A stretch of DNA of 64,000 nucleotides from Arthrobacter sp. CDRTa11 (lineage in GTDB: Bacteria; Actinomycetota; Actinomycetes; Actinomycetales; Micrococcaceae), in assembly GCF_026427775.1 (NCBI RefSeq), contig NZ_CP044532.1:3720001-3784000 (forward strand), in the 5' to 3' direction. The notes below the pieces were generated by a model. The model saw only the letters and a program-made list of their open reading frames with translations. It did no database searches and was not told where the DNA came from. This document shows, one piece after another, positions 19,538-29,466 of the stretch; position 1 is the stretch's first letter, and each line of letters starts with the position of its first letter. The position numbers were made by a program, and so were the translations under genes.

Positions 19538-20497
19538 ATGCGAAAGCAAAATTATCTGCCCCAGCCCTTAGCGACGGCTCCCTTCACCTTTGGCTCCGCA
19601 TTAGCCGCTGGCGTTAGCCTGACCAGGCTTCGCCGGAAGGATGTGGTCAACGTCGGTCGCGGCCTCTACCGGCCTACCAACTGGGACTTTGAACTGGAAG
19701 ATGCCGCCAGGGCTCTGTCGGCTGCATCGCCCGGAGCCTGGATCTCGCACGTCACCGCTGCCCGGCTTCGGTGCCAGCTACTGCCTCCCTGGCTTGCCGA
19801 TTCCACGGAACTTCATCTAAGCAAGCCCCGCTCGCTTCCATCGGTCCGTCGAAAGGGCGTGGTAGGCCACACCGTCCTGACAATGGACGACGAGAGCGAA
19901 CTGGTGGACGGCATCAGGATGAGCACACGGTCTCGGACGTGGCTCGATTTGGCCCGGATCCTGCCGCTCCATGACCTGGTGAGCATGGGCGACGAGCTGA
20001 TCCGCATCCCCCGGCTGGACTTCGAAGGACGCTCACAGCCTCACGACACGATCGCGGGACTACGTGCGCTGGTGGGCCGACACCCGAATCTTCAGGGCAT
20101 CGTCCGGGCGCGTGAAGCACTGGATCTGATGCGCGTAGGTGCGGATTCCGCGCCCGAGTCGCTGCTTCGGCTGGCTATTGGCAGCGCCGGGCTGTCCGAG
20201 CCCGAACTTCAGGTGCCGTTGCGCACTGGAGACCCGCGGTCGCCGTCGGCCGATCTCGCCTACCGTCATCGCAGGCTCGCAATCCAGTACGACGGCGGGC
20301 ACCACCTTGGCGAGGCGCAGATCCTCAGCGACCGGAGACGGAATAGGGCTTTCGAGTCAGCCGGCTGGACGGTTCTGGTCTTCGACAAGAGCGATCTTGC
20401 GGACGATTTCGCGGGTGCAGTTGTGAAGATCAAGCGGGCCCTGCGCACGGGCTGGATTGACCATCCTCAGGCCTCCGGATTTGCCAGCATCGACTGA
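19538..20497 (+). CDS. AbiEi-like/DUF559 domain protein, Vsr-type nuclease fold
   Basis: 319 residues. The N-terminal part (about 10-50, FTFGSALAAGVSLTRLRRKDVV then GRGLYRPTNW) looks like the winged-helix start of AbiEi-type antitoxin-domain proteins. The C-terminal part looks like DUF559, a PD-(D/E)XK/Vsr-fold nuclease. It has Glu in ESLLRLAIGSAG, Asp239 in SADLAYRHRRL, and AIQYDGGHH (250-258), where Gln250 stands where many relatives have Glu. It ends near a basic FDKSDL helix. Target and role are unknown. There is no partner toxin gene and no clear ribosome-binding site. It is bracketed by mirror-image repeat arrays. Codon use is slightly less GC-rich than fhs, judged by eye. Confidence 0.72.
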   Translation: MRKQNYLPQPLATAPFTFGSALAAGVSLTRLRRKDVVNVGRGLYRPTNWDFELEDAARALSAASPGAWISHVTAARLRCQLLPPWLADSTELHLSKPRSLPSVRRKGVVGHTVLTMDDESELVDGIRMSTRSRTWLDLARILPLHDLVSMGDELIRIPRLDFEGRSQPHDTIAGLRALVGRHPNLQGIVRAREALDLMRVGADSAPESLLRLAIGSAGLSEPELQVPLRTGDPRSPSADLAYRHRRLAIQYDGGHHLGEAQILSDRRRNRAFESAGWTVLVFDKSDLADDFAGAVVKIKRALRTGWIDHPQASGFASID

Positions 20498-20517
20498 TAG
20501 AGGGTTCGTCAAAAAGC

Positions 20518-20650
20518 CACATTAAGTGAGAGAGGATCGGCCCTGAAGCGACATTAAGTGAGAGAGGATCGTTGGCGCTTAAAGCCATGACGCTCCCCCA
20601 CCAGAGTGAGAGAGCGTCACGCCAAAAGCTGCAGCAAGTGAGAGAGCGTC
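20518..20650 (-). repeat. Right repeat array, inverted relative to the left array
   Basis: On the minus strand the repeat core CTCTCTCACTT recurs at 20650-20631, 20618-20601, 20571-20549 and 20539-20518. The last two carry the full TTAATGTCG/TTAATGTGG extension. One opposed copy at 20589-20601 makes a 13-bp imperfect hairpin with the copy at 20606-20618. The array begins about five bases beyond the ino1 stop codon, mirroring the left array after fhs. Confidence 0.88.
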
Positions 20651-20655
20651 CGGGG

Positions 20656-21741
20656 TTAGCGCTCCAGGTCGCCGCGGATGAAGGCCTCGACCTTTTCACG
20701 GGCGAGGTCGTCGTTGAACTGCTCCGGCGGGGACTTCATGAAGTAGCTCGAAGCGGAGAGCAGCGGGCCGCCGACGCCGCGGTCCAGGCCGATCTTGGCG
20801 GCACGGATGGCGTCGATGATCACACCGGCGGAGTTGGGTGAGTCCCAGACTTCCAGCTTGTATTCCAGCGACACCGGGGCATCGCCGAAGTTGCGGCCCT
20901 CGAGGCGCACAAACGCCCACTTGCGGTCATCGAGCCACTGGACGTAATCGGACGGGCCGATGTGGACGTCCTTGGCTGCGAGCTCGGCCTCAACGTTGGA
21001 GGTCACGGCCTGCGTCTTGGAAATCTTCTTGGACTCCAGGCGGTCCCGCTCCAGCATGTTCTTGAAGTCCATGTTGCCGCCGACGTTCAGCTGGTACGTG
21101 CGGTCCAGGGTGACGCCGCGATCCTCGAACAGTTTGGCCATGACCCGGTGTGTGATGGTGGCACCGATCTGGCTCTTGATGTCGTCGCCCACGATCGGCA
21201 CGCCGGCAGCGGTGAACTTGTCAGCCCACGCCTTGGTGCCGGCGATGAAGACCGGGAGGGCGTTGACGAAGGCAACTCCGGCGTCGATGGCTGCCTGCGC
21301 GTAGAACTCCGCGGCTTCCTGGGATCCGACGGGGAGGTAGCAGACCATGACGTCAGCCTTGGCGTCCTTGAGGGCCTGGACGACGTCCACCGGCTCTACC
21401 GGGGACTGCTCGATGGTCTCAAGGTAGTACTTGCCAAGCCCGTCAAGGGTGTGGCCGCGCTGGACGGTGACACCGGTGGGCGGAACGTCGGCGATCTTGA
21501 TGGTGTTGTTTTCGCTGGCCAGGATGGCGTCCGCCAGGTCAACGCCGACCTTCTTGCCGTCAACGTCAAACGCTGCAACGAACTGGACGTCGTTAACGTG
21601 GTACTTGCCGAACTCCACGTGCATCAGACCGGGGATTGTGGCCTTCGGATCGGCGTCACGGTAGTAGTGCACACCCTGGACGAGCGAGGCGGCGCAGTTA
21701 CCCACACCGACGATTGCAACACGAATCGGATTTGAAGACAC
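20656..21741 (-). CDS. ino1: Inositol-3-phosphate synthase
   Basis: 361 residues from a GTG at 21741, chosen for the AAAGGAG ribosome-binding site just upstream. The frame runs 25 codons further but without a signal. It begins [20 protein letters not shown], the NAD-binding Rossmann loop. It has [15 protein letters not shown] (about 180-194) and [11 protein letters not shown] (about 215-225), both typical of actinobacterial myo-inositol-1-phosphate synthases. It converts glucose 6-phosphate to inositol 3-phosphate, the acceptor for MshA and for phosphatidylinositol lipids. The gene is monocistronic and faces the repeat array. Confidence 0.95.
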   Translation of the reverse strand: MSSNPIRVAIVGVGNCAASLVQGVHYYRDADPKATIPGLMHVEFGKYHVNDVQFVAAFDVDGKKVGVDLADAILASENNTIKIADVPPTGVTVQRGHTLDGLGKYYLETIEQSPVEPVDVVQALKDAKADVMVCYLPVGSQEAAEFYAQAAIDAGVAFVNALPVFIAGTKAWADKFTAAGVPIVGDDIKSQIGATITHRVMAKLFEDRGVTLDRTYQLNVGGNMDFKNMLERDRLESKKISKTQAVTSNVEAELAAKDVHIGPSDYVQWLDDRKWAFVRLEGRNFGDAPVSLEYKLEVWDSPNSAGVIIDAIRAAKIGLDRGVGGPLLSASSYFMKSPPEQFNDDLAREKVEAFIRGDLER

Positions 21742-21848
21742 GGAACTCCTTTGAGGACAAACTTCAGCCGCCGGGACAGCCTGTACGGGAAAAGTACGAC
21801 GGCGGACAGCAGGCACGGCGCCACTCGGCGCCTTTTCATAGTACCCAA

Positions 21849-21885
21849 CTGCGTGGGGGCGGGCATTGTTCCCGCCCCCACGCAG
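21849..21885 (-). terminator. Terminator hairpin after the aldo/keto reductase gene
   Basis: A perfect 15-bp GC-rich stem with a 7-base loop lies 19 bases beyond the aldo/keto reductase stop (minus strand). There is no clear U-tract, which is common for actinobacterial terminators. Confidence 0.7.
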
Positions 21886-21903
21886 CGGCCCTGCGAACAG
21901 ACG

Positions 21904-22944
21904 TTACGGCTGCTGCGCCCAGAGGTTGATGTCCGACTCCACCGCGAACTCGTCAATTGCTGTGAGTTCCTCAGCTGTGAACTCCAAATTGTTGATGGCG
22001 GCCAGGCTGTCTTCCAGCTGCCGGACGCTGGAAGCGCCCACCAGTGCCGACGTAACCGGGGTACCCTTCGGCTGGTCGCGCAGGATCCAGGCGATGGCCA
22101 TCTGGGCCAGCGTCTGCCCGCGGTCAGCCGCGATCTTGTTCAGTCCACGGATCCGGTCCAGCTTCTCCTCCGTGATGGCGTCTTCGGACAGGAAGCGGGC
22201 CTTCGCTGCCCTGGAGTCAGCCGGAATGCCGTTCAGGTAACGGTCCGTGAGCATCCCTTGGGCAAGCGGTGAGAACGCGATGGAACCGGCGCCCACCTGC
22301 TCCAGTGCTTCATAGAGGTTAGGGGTCCCATTTTCCGTCCATCGGTTCAGCATGGAGTAGCTGGGCTGGTGGATCAGCAGCGGGGTGCCAAGTTCCTTCA
22401 GGATCCGGGCGGCCTCGAGCGTCTGCTCAGGTGTGTAGGACGAGATGCCTGCGTACAGTGCCTTGCCGGAGCGCACGGCATAGTCCAACGCTCCCATGGT
22501 CTCCTCCATGGGCGTTTCCGGGTCCGGCCGGTGGCTGTAGAAGATGTCCACGTAGTCCAGGCCCATCCGCTGCAGGGACTGGTCCAGGCTTGAAATCAGG
22601 TATTTTCGGGAGCCCCATTCACCGTACGGTCCCGGCCACATGTAGTAGCCGGCCTTCGTGGAGATGACCAGTTCGTCGCGGTAGGGTTTGAAGTCGTCCG
22701 CGAGGTGGCGGCCGAAGTTGGTCTCCGCGGAGCCGTCCGGCGGACCGTAGTTGTTGGCGAGGTCGAAGTGGTTGACGCCCAGGTCGAAGGCACGCCGGAG
22801 AATGGCGCGCTGTTCGTCAAAGCGCTTGTCATCTCCGAAGTTGTGCCACAGGCCCAGCGAGATGGCCGGGAGCTTCAGTCCGCTGCGGCCGACGCGGCGG
22901 TAGGGCATGGATTCATAGCGGTTCTCCGCAGCAGAATAAGTCAT
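21904..22944 (-). CDS. Aldo/keto reductase, L-glyceraldehyde 3-phosphate reductase type (YghZ-like)
   Basis: 346 residues from the ATG at 22944 (TYSAAENRYESMPYRRVGRSG), with AGGA upstream. The length equals that of E. coli YghZ. The AKR barrel shows GVNHFDLANNYGPPDGSAE (about 57-75, catalytic Asp and Tyr), a lysine in VISTKAGYYMWPGPYG, the histidine in FYSHRPDPETPMEET, and ALVGASSVRQLEDS at the NADPH phosphate site. It probably detoxifies reactive aldehydes or L-glyceraldehyde 3-phosphate with NADPH. It stands alone, between terminators on both sides. Confidence 0.9.
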   Translation of the reverse strand: MTYSAAENRYESMPYRRVGRSGLKLPAISLGLWHNFGDDKRFDEQRAILRRAFDLGVNHFDLANNYGPPDGSAETNFGRHLADDFKPYRDELVISTKAGYYMWPGPYGEWGSRKYLISSLDQSLQRMGLDYVDIFYSHRPDPETPMEETMGALDYAVRSGKALYAGISSYTPEQTLEAARILKELGTPLLIHQPSYSMLNRWTENGTPNLYEALEQVGAGSIAFSPLAQGMLTDRYLNGIPADSRAAKARFLSEDAITEEKLDRIRGLNKIAADRGQTLAQMAIAWILRDQPKGTPVTSALVGASSVRQLEDSLAAINNLEFTAEELTAIDEFAVESDINLWAQQP

Positions 22945-22998
22945 ACGTTCTATCCTGCCAGTTGTGATCCGCGCTACACGTCCATGGCGAAGTGTTAC

Positions 22999-23026
22999 GC
23001 CGCGGGCTGATAAGACAGCCCGCGGC
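22999..23026 (-). terminator. Terminator hairpin after treZ
   Basis: A perfect 11-bp stem (GCCGCGGGCTG/CAGCCCGCGGC) with a 6-base loop lies 7 bases past the treZ stop. It marks the end of the treX-treY-treZ operon. No U-tract follows. Confidence 0.7.
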
Positions 23027-23032
23027 ATGGAA

Positions 23033-24802
23033 CTAGCCCTTCAGGATGGCAGCACTCCAGGCAGGCAAGGTGACCGCCCCGCCTTCCTGTTTCGTGGCGT
23101 CATCCGTGGCGAGGAGCATCAATCCGGATGCATCCTCAAGGCGGATCTCCTCCTCGGAGAAGTTCAGCAGCACTTCCACGGCCCCGCGCCGAAAACGCAG
23201 CCAGCCGTCGTCGTTACTGAACGCCACCTCGGTGTCGGTGAACCCCAGCCCTGCCAGATCCGGGTTCCCGCGGCGTAAGGCCGTAAGGGATCGGTAAAGC
23301 TCCAAAAGCCGTGCGTGCCGGCCCCCGGAAGCCTCCGCCCAGTTCAGCTTTGAGCGCCGGAACGTTTCCGGATCCTGTGGATCGGGCACGACGGCGGGAT
23401 CCCAGCCCATCCGTTCGAACTCACGGATCCTGCCTTCCGCCGTCGCCTTGCCCAGCTCCGGTTCCGGGTGGGAGGTAAAGAACTGCCATGGTGTGGAGGC
23501 GCCGAATTCCTCACCCATAAACAGCATGGGAGTAAAGGGAGAGGTCAGGGTCAGCACCGCGGCGACAGCCAGTTGGCCGTAGTGCAGCGACTGGGAAAGC
23601 CTGTCCCCCGTGGCCCTGTTGCCAATTTGGTCGTGGTTCTGGTTGCAGACCACCAGCGCTTCGGGGCGAACCAGTGCGGTGTTGATGGGCCGTCCGTGGT
23701 GGCGGCCGCGGAAACTGGAGTAGCTGCCGTCGTGCAGGAACCCGTCCTTGAGGACTTTGGCGAGGACCCCCAAGGACGCGAAATCGCCGTAGTAGCCGGT
23801 GGTTTCGCCGCTGACATTAACGTGGACGGCATGGTGGAAGTCATCGCTCCACTGCCCTGCCAAGCCGTAGCCATTGACGTTGCGCGGGTAGATCAGGCGC
23901 GGATTGTTCAGGTCCGATTCAGCGATCAGTGTCTTGGGCAGGCCGGTTTCCGCGGAAATGGCATCCCCGAGGGCCCCCAGTTCCTCAAGGAGGTGCACGG
24001 CGCGCTCGTCCCGCAGGGCATGGACAGCATCCAGGCGCAGTCCGTCCACGTGGTAGTCCCTCAGCCACAGCGCCGCGTTGTCCAGGATGTATTCACGGAC
24101 CACGTCGGAGCCGGGGCCGTCCAGGTTGACGGAGTCGCCCCAGGTGTTGGCGTCACCCTGTTTCAGGTACGGGCCATAACGGGCCAAGTAGTTGCCGCTG
24201 GGCCCGAGGTGGTTGTAAACAACGTCCTGGATAACGCCCATACCGGCAGCGTGGGTGGCGTCCACAAACCTCTGGTAGGCAGCCGGACCGCCGTAGCCTT
24301 CATGGACCGCAAACCACTGAACGCCGTCGTAGCCCCAGTTGTGCGTTCCGTTGAACCCGTTGACGGGCAGAAGTTCCACGAACTCGATGCCCAGGTCCGC
24401 CAGGTAGCCAAGCTTTTCGGCAGCGGCGTCCAGTGTGCCTTCCGGAGTGAATGTACCCACATGAAGCTCGTAAATGACTGCTCCGCGCAACTCCTTGCCC
24501 TGCCAGCCGGCGTCTTGCCAGGCATGGGCAGCGGGCCCGTAGGTCCGGGACAACGCGTGGACACCGTCCGGGAGGCGGCGTGAGCGCGGGTCCGGCAACG
24601 GCTGAGGGTCGTCATCCAGCAGGTAGCCGTAGTCAACATCCCCGTCCACGGGAGCGGACTCAGCGGCCCACCAGCCCTCAGCTCCGGGACCACGCTCCAC
24701 CCTCGCCATCGGATAGTGTTGCCCGCCGGCCAACAGGGTGACTGACTCCGCTCTGGGCGCCCAGACGTCAAAGCGGCCGGGGCCATTGTGGACCAGACTC
24801 AT
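23033..24802 (-). CDS. treZ: Malto-oligosyltrehalose trehalohydrolase
   Basis: 589 residues from the ATG at 24802, chosen for the GAAGGGAG site upstream and the ATGA overlap with treY. An N-terminal beta-sandwich ([21 protein letters not shown]) precedes the GH13 barrel. The barrel has [12 protein letters not shown], the nucleophile region [11 protein letters not shown], the acid region [10 protein letters not shown], and QNHDQIGNR. It releases trehalose from the maltooligosyl-trehalose made by TreY. It is the last gene of a three-gene operon and is followed by a strong hairpin. Confidence 0.95.
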   Translation of the reverse strand: MSLVHNGPGRFDVWAPRAESVTLLAGGQHYPMARVERGPGAEGWWAAESAPVDGDVDYGYLLDDDPQPLPDPRSRRLPDGVHALSRTYGPAAHAWQDAGWQGKELRGAVIYELHVGTFTPEGTLDAAAEKLGYLADLGIEFVELLPVNGFNGTHNWGYDGVQWFAVHEGYGGPAAYQRFVDATHAAGMGVIQDVVYNHLGPSGNYLARYGPYLKQGDANTWGDSVNLDGPGSDVVREYILDNAALWLRDYHVDGLRLDAVHALRDERAVHLLEELGALGDAISAETGLPKTLIAESDLNNPRLIYPRNVNGYGLAGQWSDDFHHAVHVNVSGETTGYYGDFASLGVLAKVLKDGFLHDGSYSSFRGRHHGRPINTALVRPEALVVCNQNHDQIGNRATGDRLSQSLHYGQLAVAAVLTLTSPFTPMLFMGEEFGASTPWQFFTSHPEPELGKATAEGRIREFERMGWDPAVVPDPQDPETFRRSKLNWAEASGGRHARLLELYRSLTALRRGNPDLAGLGFTDTEVAFSNDDGWLRFRRGAVEVLLNFSEEEIRLEDASGLMLLATDDATKQEGGAVTLPAWSAAILKG

Positions 24803-27120
24803 GATTCGGCTCCCTTCACGGGTACAAGCAGCGCCACAGGGTAGGTCCGGAGGATGTCCGCCACGGGAACGGACCCGGGCCCAAGGATGTTGCCCGTAAG
24901 TTCGTCGCGCAGGTGGATGGAAAGTTCGACGGCGGTGTCCCGCCACCCGCCGCCCTGCTCCAGTCCAAAGGGAAGCCTTGTGGCTACGGTAACGGCGCCG
25001 GCCCCGGAACCGCGCTCGAACGCCAGCAGATGTTCTGCCGCTGCTCCGGAAGCCTGCACGGGACGGTAGCCCTGGAACAGCTCTGGCCGGTCACGGCGCA
25101 GGCGGAGCGCCCGTGAGGTGACCAGCAGCTTACTGGCCTCCGCGCCGGGAGCCGGCAGTGATCCGCCGTCGATCCGGGCCAGTTCGTCCTCCCGGCGCTG
25201 AAAGTCGACCGGGCGCCGGTTATCGGGGTCGGTCAGCGACCGGTCCCAGAACTCTGTGCCTTGGTAAACGTCAGGAACGCCGGGCATGGTCAGCTGGATC
25301 AGTTTGGCGGACAGGGAGTTCGAGGCGGCAAAGGAATCCGTGCTTGCCACAAAACCCTCAATCACCGCGGCTACGCGCGGATCGTCGAAGGCGGCGTCAA
25401 CGGCCGCCCTGACGGTTGCTTCGAAGTGCTCGTCCGGGTCCGTCCACGTGGTGGAGTTGCCGGCCTCCCGGGCAGCTTTTTGTGCGTAGCCCTGCAACCG
25501 TTCCCTGCTGCCGGGCCAGGCACCGATCACTGCCTGCCACAGGAGGTTAGCAAAGGGGCCGTCGGGAACCGGCGCGAGTTCCTGAAGCGTTTTGACGGCT
25601 GCCGTCCACTTGTCAGGTACCTCGGCGATCACCGAGATCCGGGCCCGGGCGTCCTCACTGCGCTTGGTGTCATGGGTGGACAGTGTGGTCATGGATTCCG
25701 GCAGCTCTTCGGCGCGCCGGAGCATCCGCTGGTGGAATTCCTCGGGTGCCACAGCAAACTCAGTTGGTTCTGCCCCTACTTCAGTCAGTGTGCCCAGCCG
25801 CGTGTAGCGGTAGAACGCCGTGTCCTCCACGCCCTTCGCCATCACCATGCCGGAGGTCTGCTGAAAGCGCACGGCTATGGGCAGGCTGGGGTCCAGGAGG
25901 AGGGGCAGCAGTGTTCCAACGGCGACCTCCAGATCCGGACGGCGTGCCGCCGCCGACTCGCAGGCTTCTTTGAGGACTTCGGCGCCGGTAGGCAGGTAAC
26001 TCCGGTAAACGGGGAACGCGGCGATGATTTCCGCGATGGCGTCGGCTGCCTGGTCTTCCGGCAGCCCGTACGACGGCGGAACCAACCGGGCCAGCCGCAG
26101 CACCTCGGCGCGCAGGATGCCGTCGGCAATCATCCGTTTGGTGCCGTGGATCATGGTGGCGTAGTCGGCCGGGCGGTCACTGCCGCGAAGGCTGGCATCC
26201 AGGGCGTCCAGGGCCGGCTGGCCGGCCGGATCAACCAGGATTCGGTCAACGTCAGCCAGGGCGTCGTAGCCCGTTGTTCCCTCACACGCGAAGTCTCCAG
26301 GAAGGACCTCACCCGGCTCGAGGATCTTTTCCACGAGTACGTAGGCGCCGCCCGTGAGGTCCTTGAGCCAACGCAGGTAACCGGCAGGATCCGCCAGGCC
26401 GTCCGGGTGGTCCACGCGTAGTCCGTCCACCAGCCCCTCGCGGAACCAGCGGGCAACCTCGGCGTGCGCTTCATCGAAGACCTGCGGGACTTCCACGCGT
26501 ATCCCGGCAAGAGTGGTGACAGCGAAGAAGCGGCGGTAGTTGAGCTCGGCATTCGCTCGCCGCCAGTCCATCAGCTGGTAGTGCTGCCGGTCGTGAACCG
26601 CGGCCGCCGAATCACCTTCGGCACAGGTTCCTTCGGCGAGCGGAAAGCGGTGGTCGTAGTAGCGCAGTTCGCCGTCCTTGACCTCAAGCTTGTCCAGGTC
26701 GTCATCCGAGCCCAGCACGGGAAGGCGGATCTTCCCGCCGCCGAAGTCCCAGTCGACGTCGAACGCCTCGGCGTAACGGGAGCCGCGGCCTTCCTTCAGC
26801 AGCGACCACCACCAGGGGTTCTGCGGCGGGGACGCCACCCCCACGTGGTTGGGGACGATATCCACGAGGACGCCCATGCCGTGCTCACGTGCGGCCTTTG
26901 AGAGGGCAAGGAGGCCCTCCGGCCCTCCGCGCTCCGGATCCACCGAGGATGGATCGGTGACATCGTAGCCGTGGTCGGACCCCTGCTCGGCCGTCAGGAT
27001 GGGAGACAGGTAAAGCCAGTCAACCCCGAGTGATTTCAGGTACGGCACCCTGTCCGCGGCGTCAAAGAGCGTGAAGCTGCGGCGGATCTGCAGCCGGTAC
27101 GTCGAAGCCGGTACCCTCAT
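24799..27120 (-). CDS. treY: Maltooligosyl trehalose synthase
   Basis: 773 residues. The GH13 protein begins [20 protein letters not shown]. It has [24 protein letters not shown], the nucleophile [26 protein letters not shown] carrying the acid, and [17 protein letters not shown], which is the TreY signature. It turns the reducing-end bond of a maltodextrin into an alpha,alpha-1,1 bond. It overlaps both treX (upstream) and treZ (downstream) by four bases, so the three are translated together. Confidence 0.96.
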   Translation of the reverse strand: MRVPASTYRLQIRRSFTLFDAADRVPYLKSLGVDWLYLSPILTAEQGSDHGYDVTDPSSVDPERGGPEGLLALSKAAREHGMGVLVDIVPNHVGVASPPQNPWWWSLLKEGRGSRYAEAFDVDWDFGGGKIRLPVLGSDDDLDKLEVKDGELRYYDHRFPLAEGTCAEGDSAAAVHDRQHYQLMDWRRANAELNYRRFFAVTTLAGIRVEVPQVFDEAHAEVARWFREGLVDGLRVDHPDGLADPAGYLRWLKDLTGGAYVLVEKILEPGEVLPGDFACEGTTGYDALADVDRILVDPAGQPALDALDASLRGSDRPADYATMIHGTKRMIADGILRAEVLRLARLVPPSYGLPEDQAADAIAEIIAAFPVYRSYLPTGAEVLKEACESAAARRPDLEVAVGTLLPLLLDPSLPIAVRFQQTSGMVMAKGVEDTAFYRYTRLGTLTEVGAEPTEFAVAPEEFHQRMLRRAEELPESMTTLSTHDTKRSEDARARISVIAEVPDKWTAAVKTLQELAPVPDGPFANLLWQAVIGAWPGSRERLQGYAQKAAREAGNSTTWTDPDEHFEATVRAAVDAAFDDPRVAAVIEGFVASTDSFAASNSLSAKLIQLTMPGVPDVYQGTEFWDRSLTDPDNRRPVDFQRREDELARIDGGSLPAPGAEASKLLVTSRALRLRRDRPELFQGYRPVQASGAAAEHLLAFERGSGAGAVTVATRLPFGLEQGGGWRDTAVELSIHLRDELTGNILGPGSVPVADILRTYPVALLVPVKGAES

Positions 27121-29372
27121 TTTGCCGATTCCCTTCGTGGACCCACTTTCGTGGTCTTCCCCGGCTCAGCCACCATGGGTGTGCTGAAAGCCTCGGTCTC
27201 ACTGGTGGATGTCTGCGTCAACGCTGCAAGCGATGCCGCCACCGAGTGGTCCGGCTCGGTTTCCGGCACGCTATGGGCGCGGAGGACAACGAGGGATTTC
27301 GCGTCAACGCGCAGTGACTGGCCCGCGTTCACAGGATCGGTGTCAGCGTGGTGCCCGGCGGTGTCAATGATGATGTCCCAGGCCGGCGCGTACTCGTCGG
27401 CCGGAAGCGTGAACTTAACCATGTCGACGTGGGCGTTGAAGTAGAGCAGGAAGTTGACGTCCGTAATCCTGCGGCCGCGGGTGTCCTTGCCCTGGATGCC
27501 GTTGCCATTCAGGAAGACGCCCACCGAGCGTCCAAAACCGCTATGCCAGTCCTCCGGTTTCATGGTTTCGCCGTCGAGGTCCAGCCAGACGATGTCCGGC
27601 AGCCGCTCGCCTTCGCCTCTCAGGACAGGTCGTCCGTCGAAGAACCGGCTCCGGCGGAAGGTGGGGTGCTTGGCGCGAAGGGCGTTGACGGCGGCCGTGA
27701 ACTCAACAAGCGGCTGGTCGATGTTGTCCCAGTTGACCCAGGTCAGTTCCGAGTCCTGGCAGTAGCCGTTGTTGTTGCCCTGCTGGGTGCGGCCAAGCTC
27801 GTCGCCGTGCAGCAGCATGGGCACGCCCTGGGAGAGCAGCAGCGACGCGATGAAGTTCCGCTGCTGGCGGGCCCGCAGGCCCAGGACTGCGGGATCATCA
27901 GTGGGTCCTTCCACCCCGCAGTTCCAGGACCGGTTGTGGGATTCGCCGTCGTTGTTGCCCTCGCCGTTCGCCTCGTTGTGCTTCTCGTTGTAGGACACCA
28001 GGTCCGCCAGGGTGAAGCCGTCATGGGCGGTGACAAAGTTGATGGATGCCACGGGACGGCGGCCGGAGTGCTCGTAGAGATCTGCCGATCCGGTGATCCG
28101 CGACGCGAACTCGCCCAGGGTGGCGGGTTCACCGCGCCAGAAGTCCCGGACCGTGTCCCGGTACTTGCCGTTCCATTCCGTCCACTGCGGCGGGAAGTTG
28201 CCCACCTGGTAGCCGCCGGGCCCGACATCCCACGGCTCGGCAATGAGCTTGACCTGGGATACCACCGGATCCTGCTGGATAAGTTCGAAGAACGTGGACA
28301 GCTTGTCGACGTCGTAGAATTCGCGGGCCAGCGTGGAGGCGAGGTCAAAGCGGAACCCGTCCACATGCATTTCGGTGACCCAGTAGCGCAGCGAGTCCAT
28401 CAGGAGCTGGAGGGAGTGCGGCTGGCGGACGTTGAGCGAATTGCCGGTGCCGGTGTAGTCCATGTAGTGCTTCTGGTCGCCCTCCATCAGCCGGTAGTAG
28501 GCGGCGTTGTCGATGCCCTTGAAGGAGAGGGTGGGGCCGAGGTGGTTTCCTTCCGCCGTGTGGTTGTACACCACGTCCAGGATGACCTCGATCCCGGCGC
28601 GGTGCAGCGAGCGCACCATGGCTTTGAAGTCCTGGACCTGCTGGCCGGTGTCACCTGTGGAGCTGTAGGTGTTCTGCGGGGCGAAGAATCCGATGGTGTT
28701 ATAGCCCCAGTAGTTGTTCAGGCCCTTGTCCTGAAGTGTCCCGTCATTGACGAACTGGTGCACCGGCATCAGTTCGATGGCGGTAATGCCCAGCTTCTGC
28801 AGGTGCGAGATGACCGAGGGGTGTGCCACGCCGGCATAGGTACCGCGCTGCTCCTCCGGGATTTCGGGGTGAAGCTGCGTCAGGCCTTTGACATGAGCCT
28901 CGTAGATAACGGACTTGTGGTACGGCACCCGCAGGTTGTGGTCGCCGTCCCAGTCAAAGAACGGGTTGATGACCACGCCCAGCATCATGTGCGGGGCGGA
29001 GTCCTCATTGTTGATGGAGTCAGGTTCGCCAAGGTTGTAGGAGAAAAGAGACGGGTCCCAGTCCACCTGTCCATGCACGGCCTTGGCATAGGGATCCAGA
29101 AGGAGTTTGTTGGGGTTGAACCTGTTGCCGGAGGCGGGGTCGTAGGGCCCATGGACGCGGTAGCCGTACTTCTGGCCGGGCTGGACCTGGGGAATGTAGC
29201 AGTGCCACACGTAGCCGTCCACTTCGTCCAGCTCGTAGCGCGTCTCCACTCCGTCATCGTCAAAGAGGCACAGTTCCACTTTCTCTGCGCGTTCGCTGAA
29301 CAGGGCGAAGTTGGTGCCTGTCCCGTCAAAAGTGGCGCCAAGCGGATAAGCCGATCCGGGCCAGATTTCCAT
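27117..29372 (-). CDS. glgX: Glycogen debranching enzyme GlgX/TreX
   Basis: 751 residues from the ATG at 29372 ([20 protein letters not shown]), with GAGGAGAA just upstream. It has a CBM48 N-terminal domain, then the GH13 barrel with [33 protein letters not shown] (nucleophile), [16 protein letters not shown] (acid) and [18 protein letters not shown]. It cuts alpha-1,6 branches of glycogen to give maltodextrins for TreY. It is the first gene of the treX-treY-treZ operon, which makes trehalose from glycogen for stress tolerance. Confidence 0.95.
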   Translation of the reverse strand: MEIWPGSAYPLGATFDGTGTNFALFSERAEKVELCLFDDDGVETRYELDEVDGYVWHCYIPQVQPGQKYGYRVHGPYDPASGNRFNPNKLLLDPYAKAVHGQVDWDPSLFSYNLGEPDSINNEDSAPHMMLGVVINPFFDWDGDHNLRVPYHKSVIYEAHVKGLTQLHPEIPEEQRGTYAGVAHPSVISHLQKLGITAIELMPVHQFVNDGTLQDKGLNNYWGYNTIGFFAPQNTYSSTGDTGQQVQDFKAMVRSLHRAGIEVILDVVYNHTAEGNHLGPTLSFKGIDNAAYYRLMEGDQKHYMDYTGTGNSLNVRQPHSLQLLMDSLRYWVTEMHVDGFRFDLASTLAREFYDVDKLSTFFELIQQDPVVSQVKLIAEPWDVGPGGYQVGNFPPQWTEWNGKYRDTVRDFWRGEPATLGEFASRITGSADLYEHSGRRPVASINFVTAHDGFTLADLVSYNEKHNEANGEGNNDGESHNRSWNCGVEGPTDDPAVLGLRARQQRNFIASLLLSQGVPMLLHGDELGRTQQGNNNGYCQDSELTWVNWDNIDQPLVEFTAAVNALRAKHPTFRRSRFFDGRPVLRGEGERLPDIVWLDLDGETMKPEDWHSGFGRSVGVFLNGNGIQGKDTRGRRITDVNFLLYFNAHVDMVKFTLPADEYAPAWDIIIDTAGHHADTDPVNAGQSLRVDAKSLVVLRAHSVPETEPDHSVAASLAALTQTSTSETEAFSTPMVAEPGKTTKVGPRRESAK

Positions 29373-29466
29373 GCGTTCTCCTCGTCGTCGTTCGGCCGGC
29401 AGGGCGTCCAAAGCCACCCCCTGCCGGTAAAGAACCTATTGCTACCGTAGCGGGTGGGTGTGACTC

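Noticed and set aside
19361..20650. CRISPR array
   Set aside because: Units are contiguous without unique spacers, are few, and are inverted across a gene. No cas genes are present.
19361..20650. Classical insertion sequence or toxin-antitoxin operon
   Set aside because: There is no transposase motif, no clean terminal inverted repeat with target duplication, and no partner toxin gene. Only a DUF559-type protein is encoded.
24803..24946. N-terminal extension of treZ
   Set aside because: It overlaps the treY end and lacks family similarity. The ATG at 24802 has a ribosome-binding site and the ATGA overlap.
27348..29450. 700-codon plus-strand frame opposite glgX
   Set aside because: It is an antisense shadow of a well-supported GH13 gene with all catalytic motifs on the minus strand.
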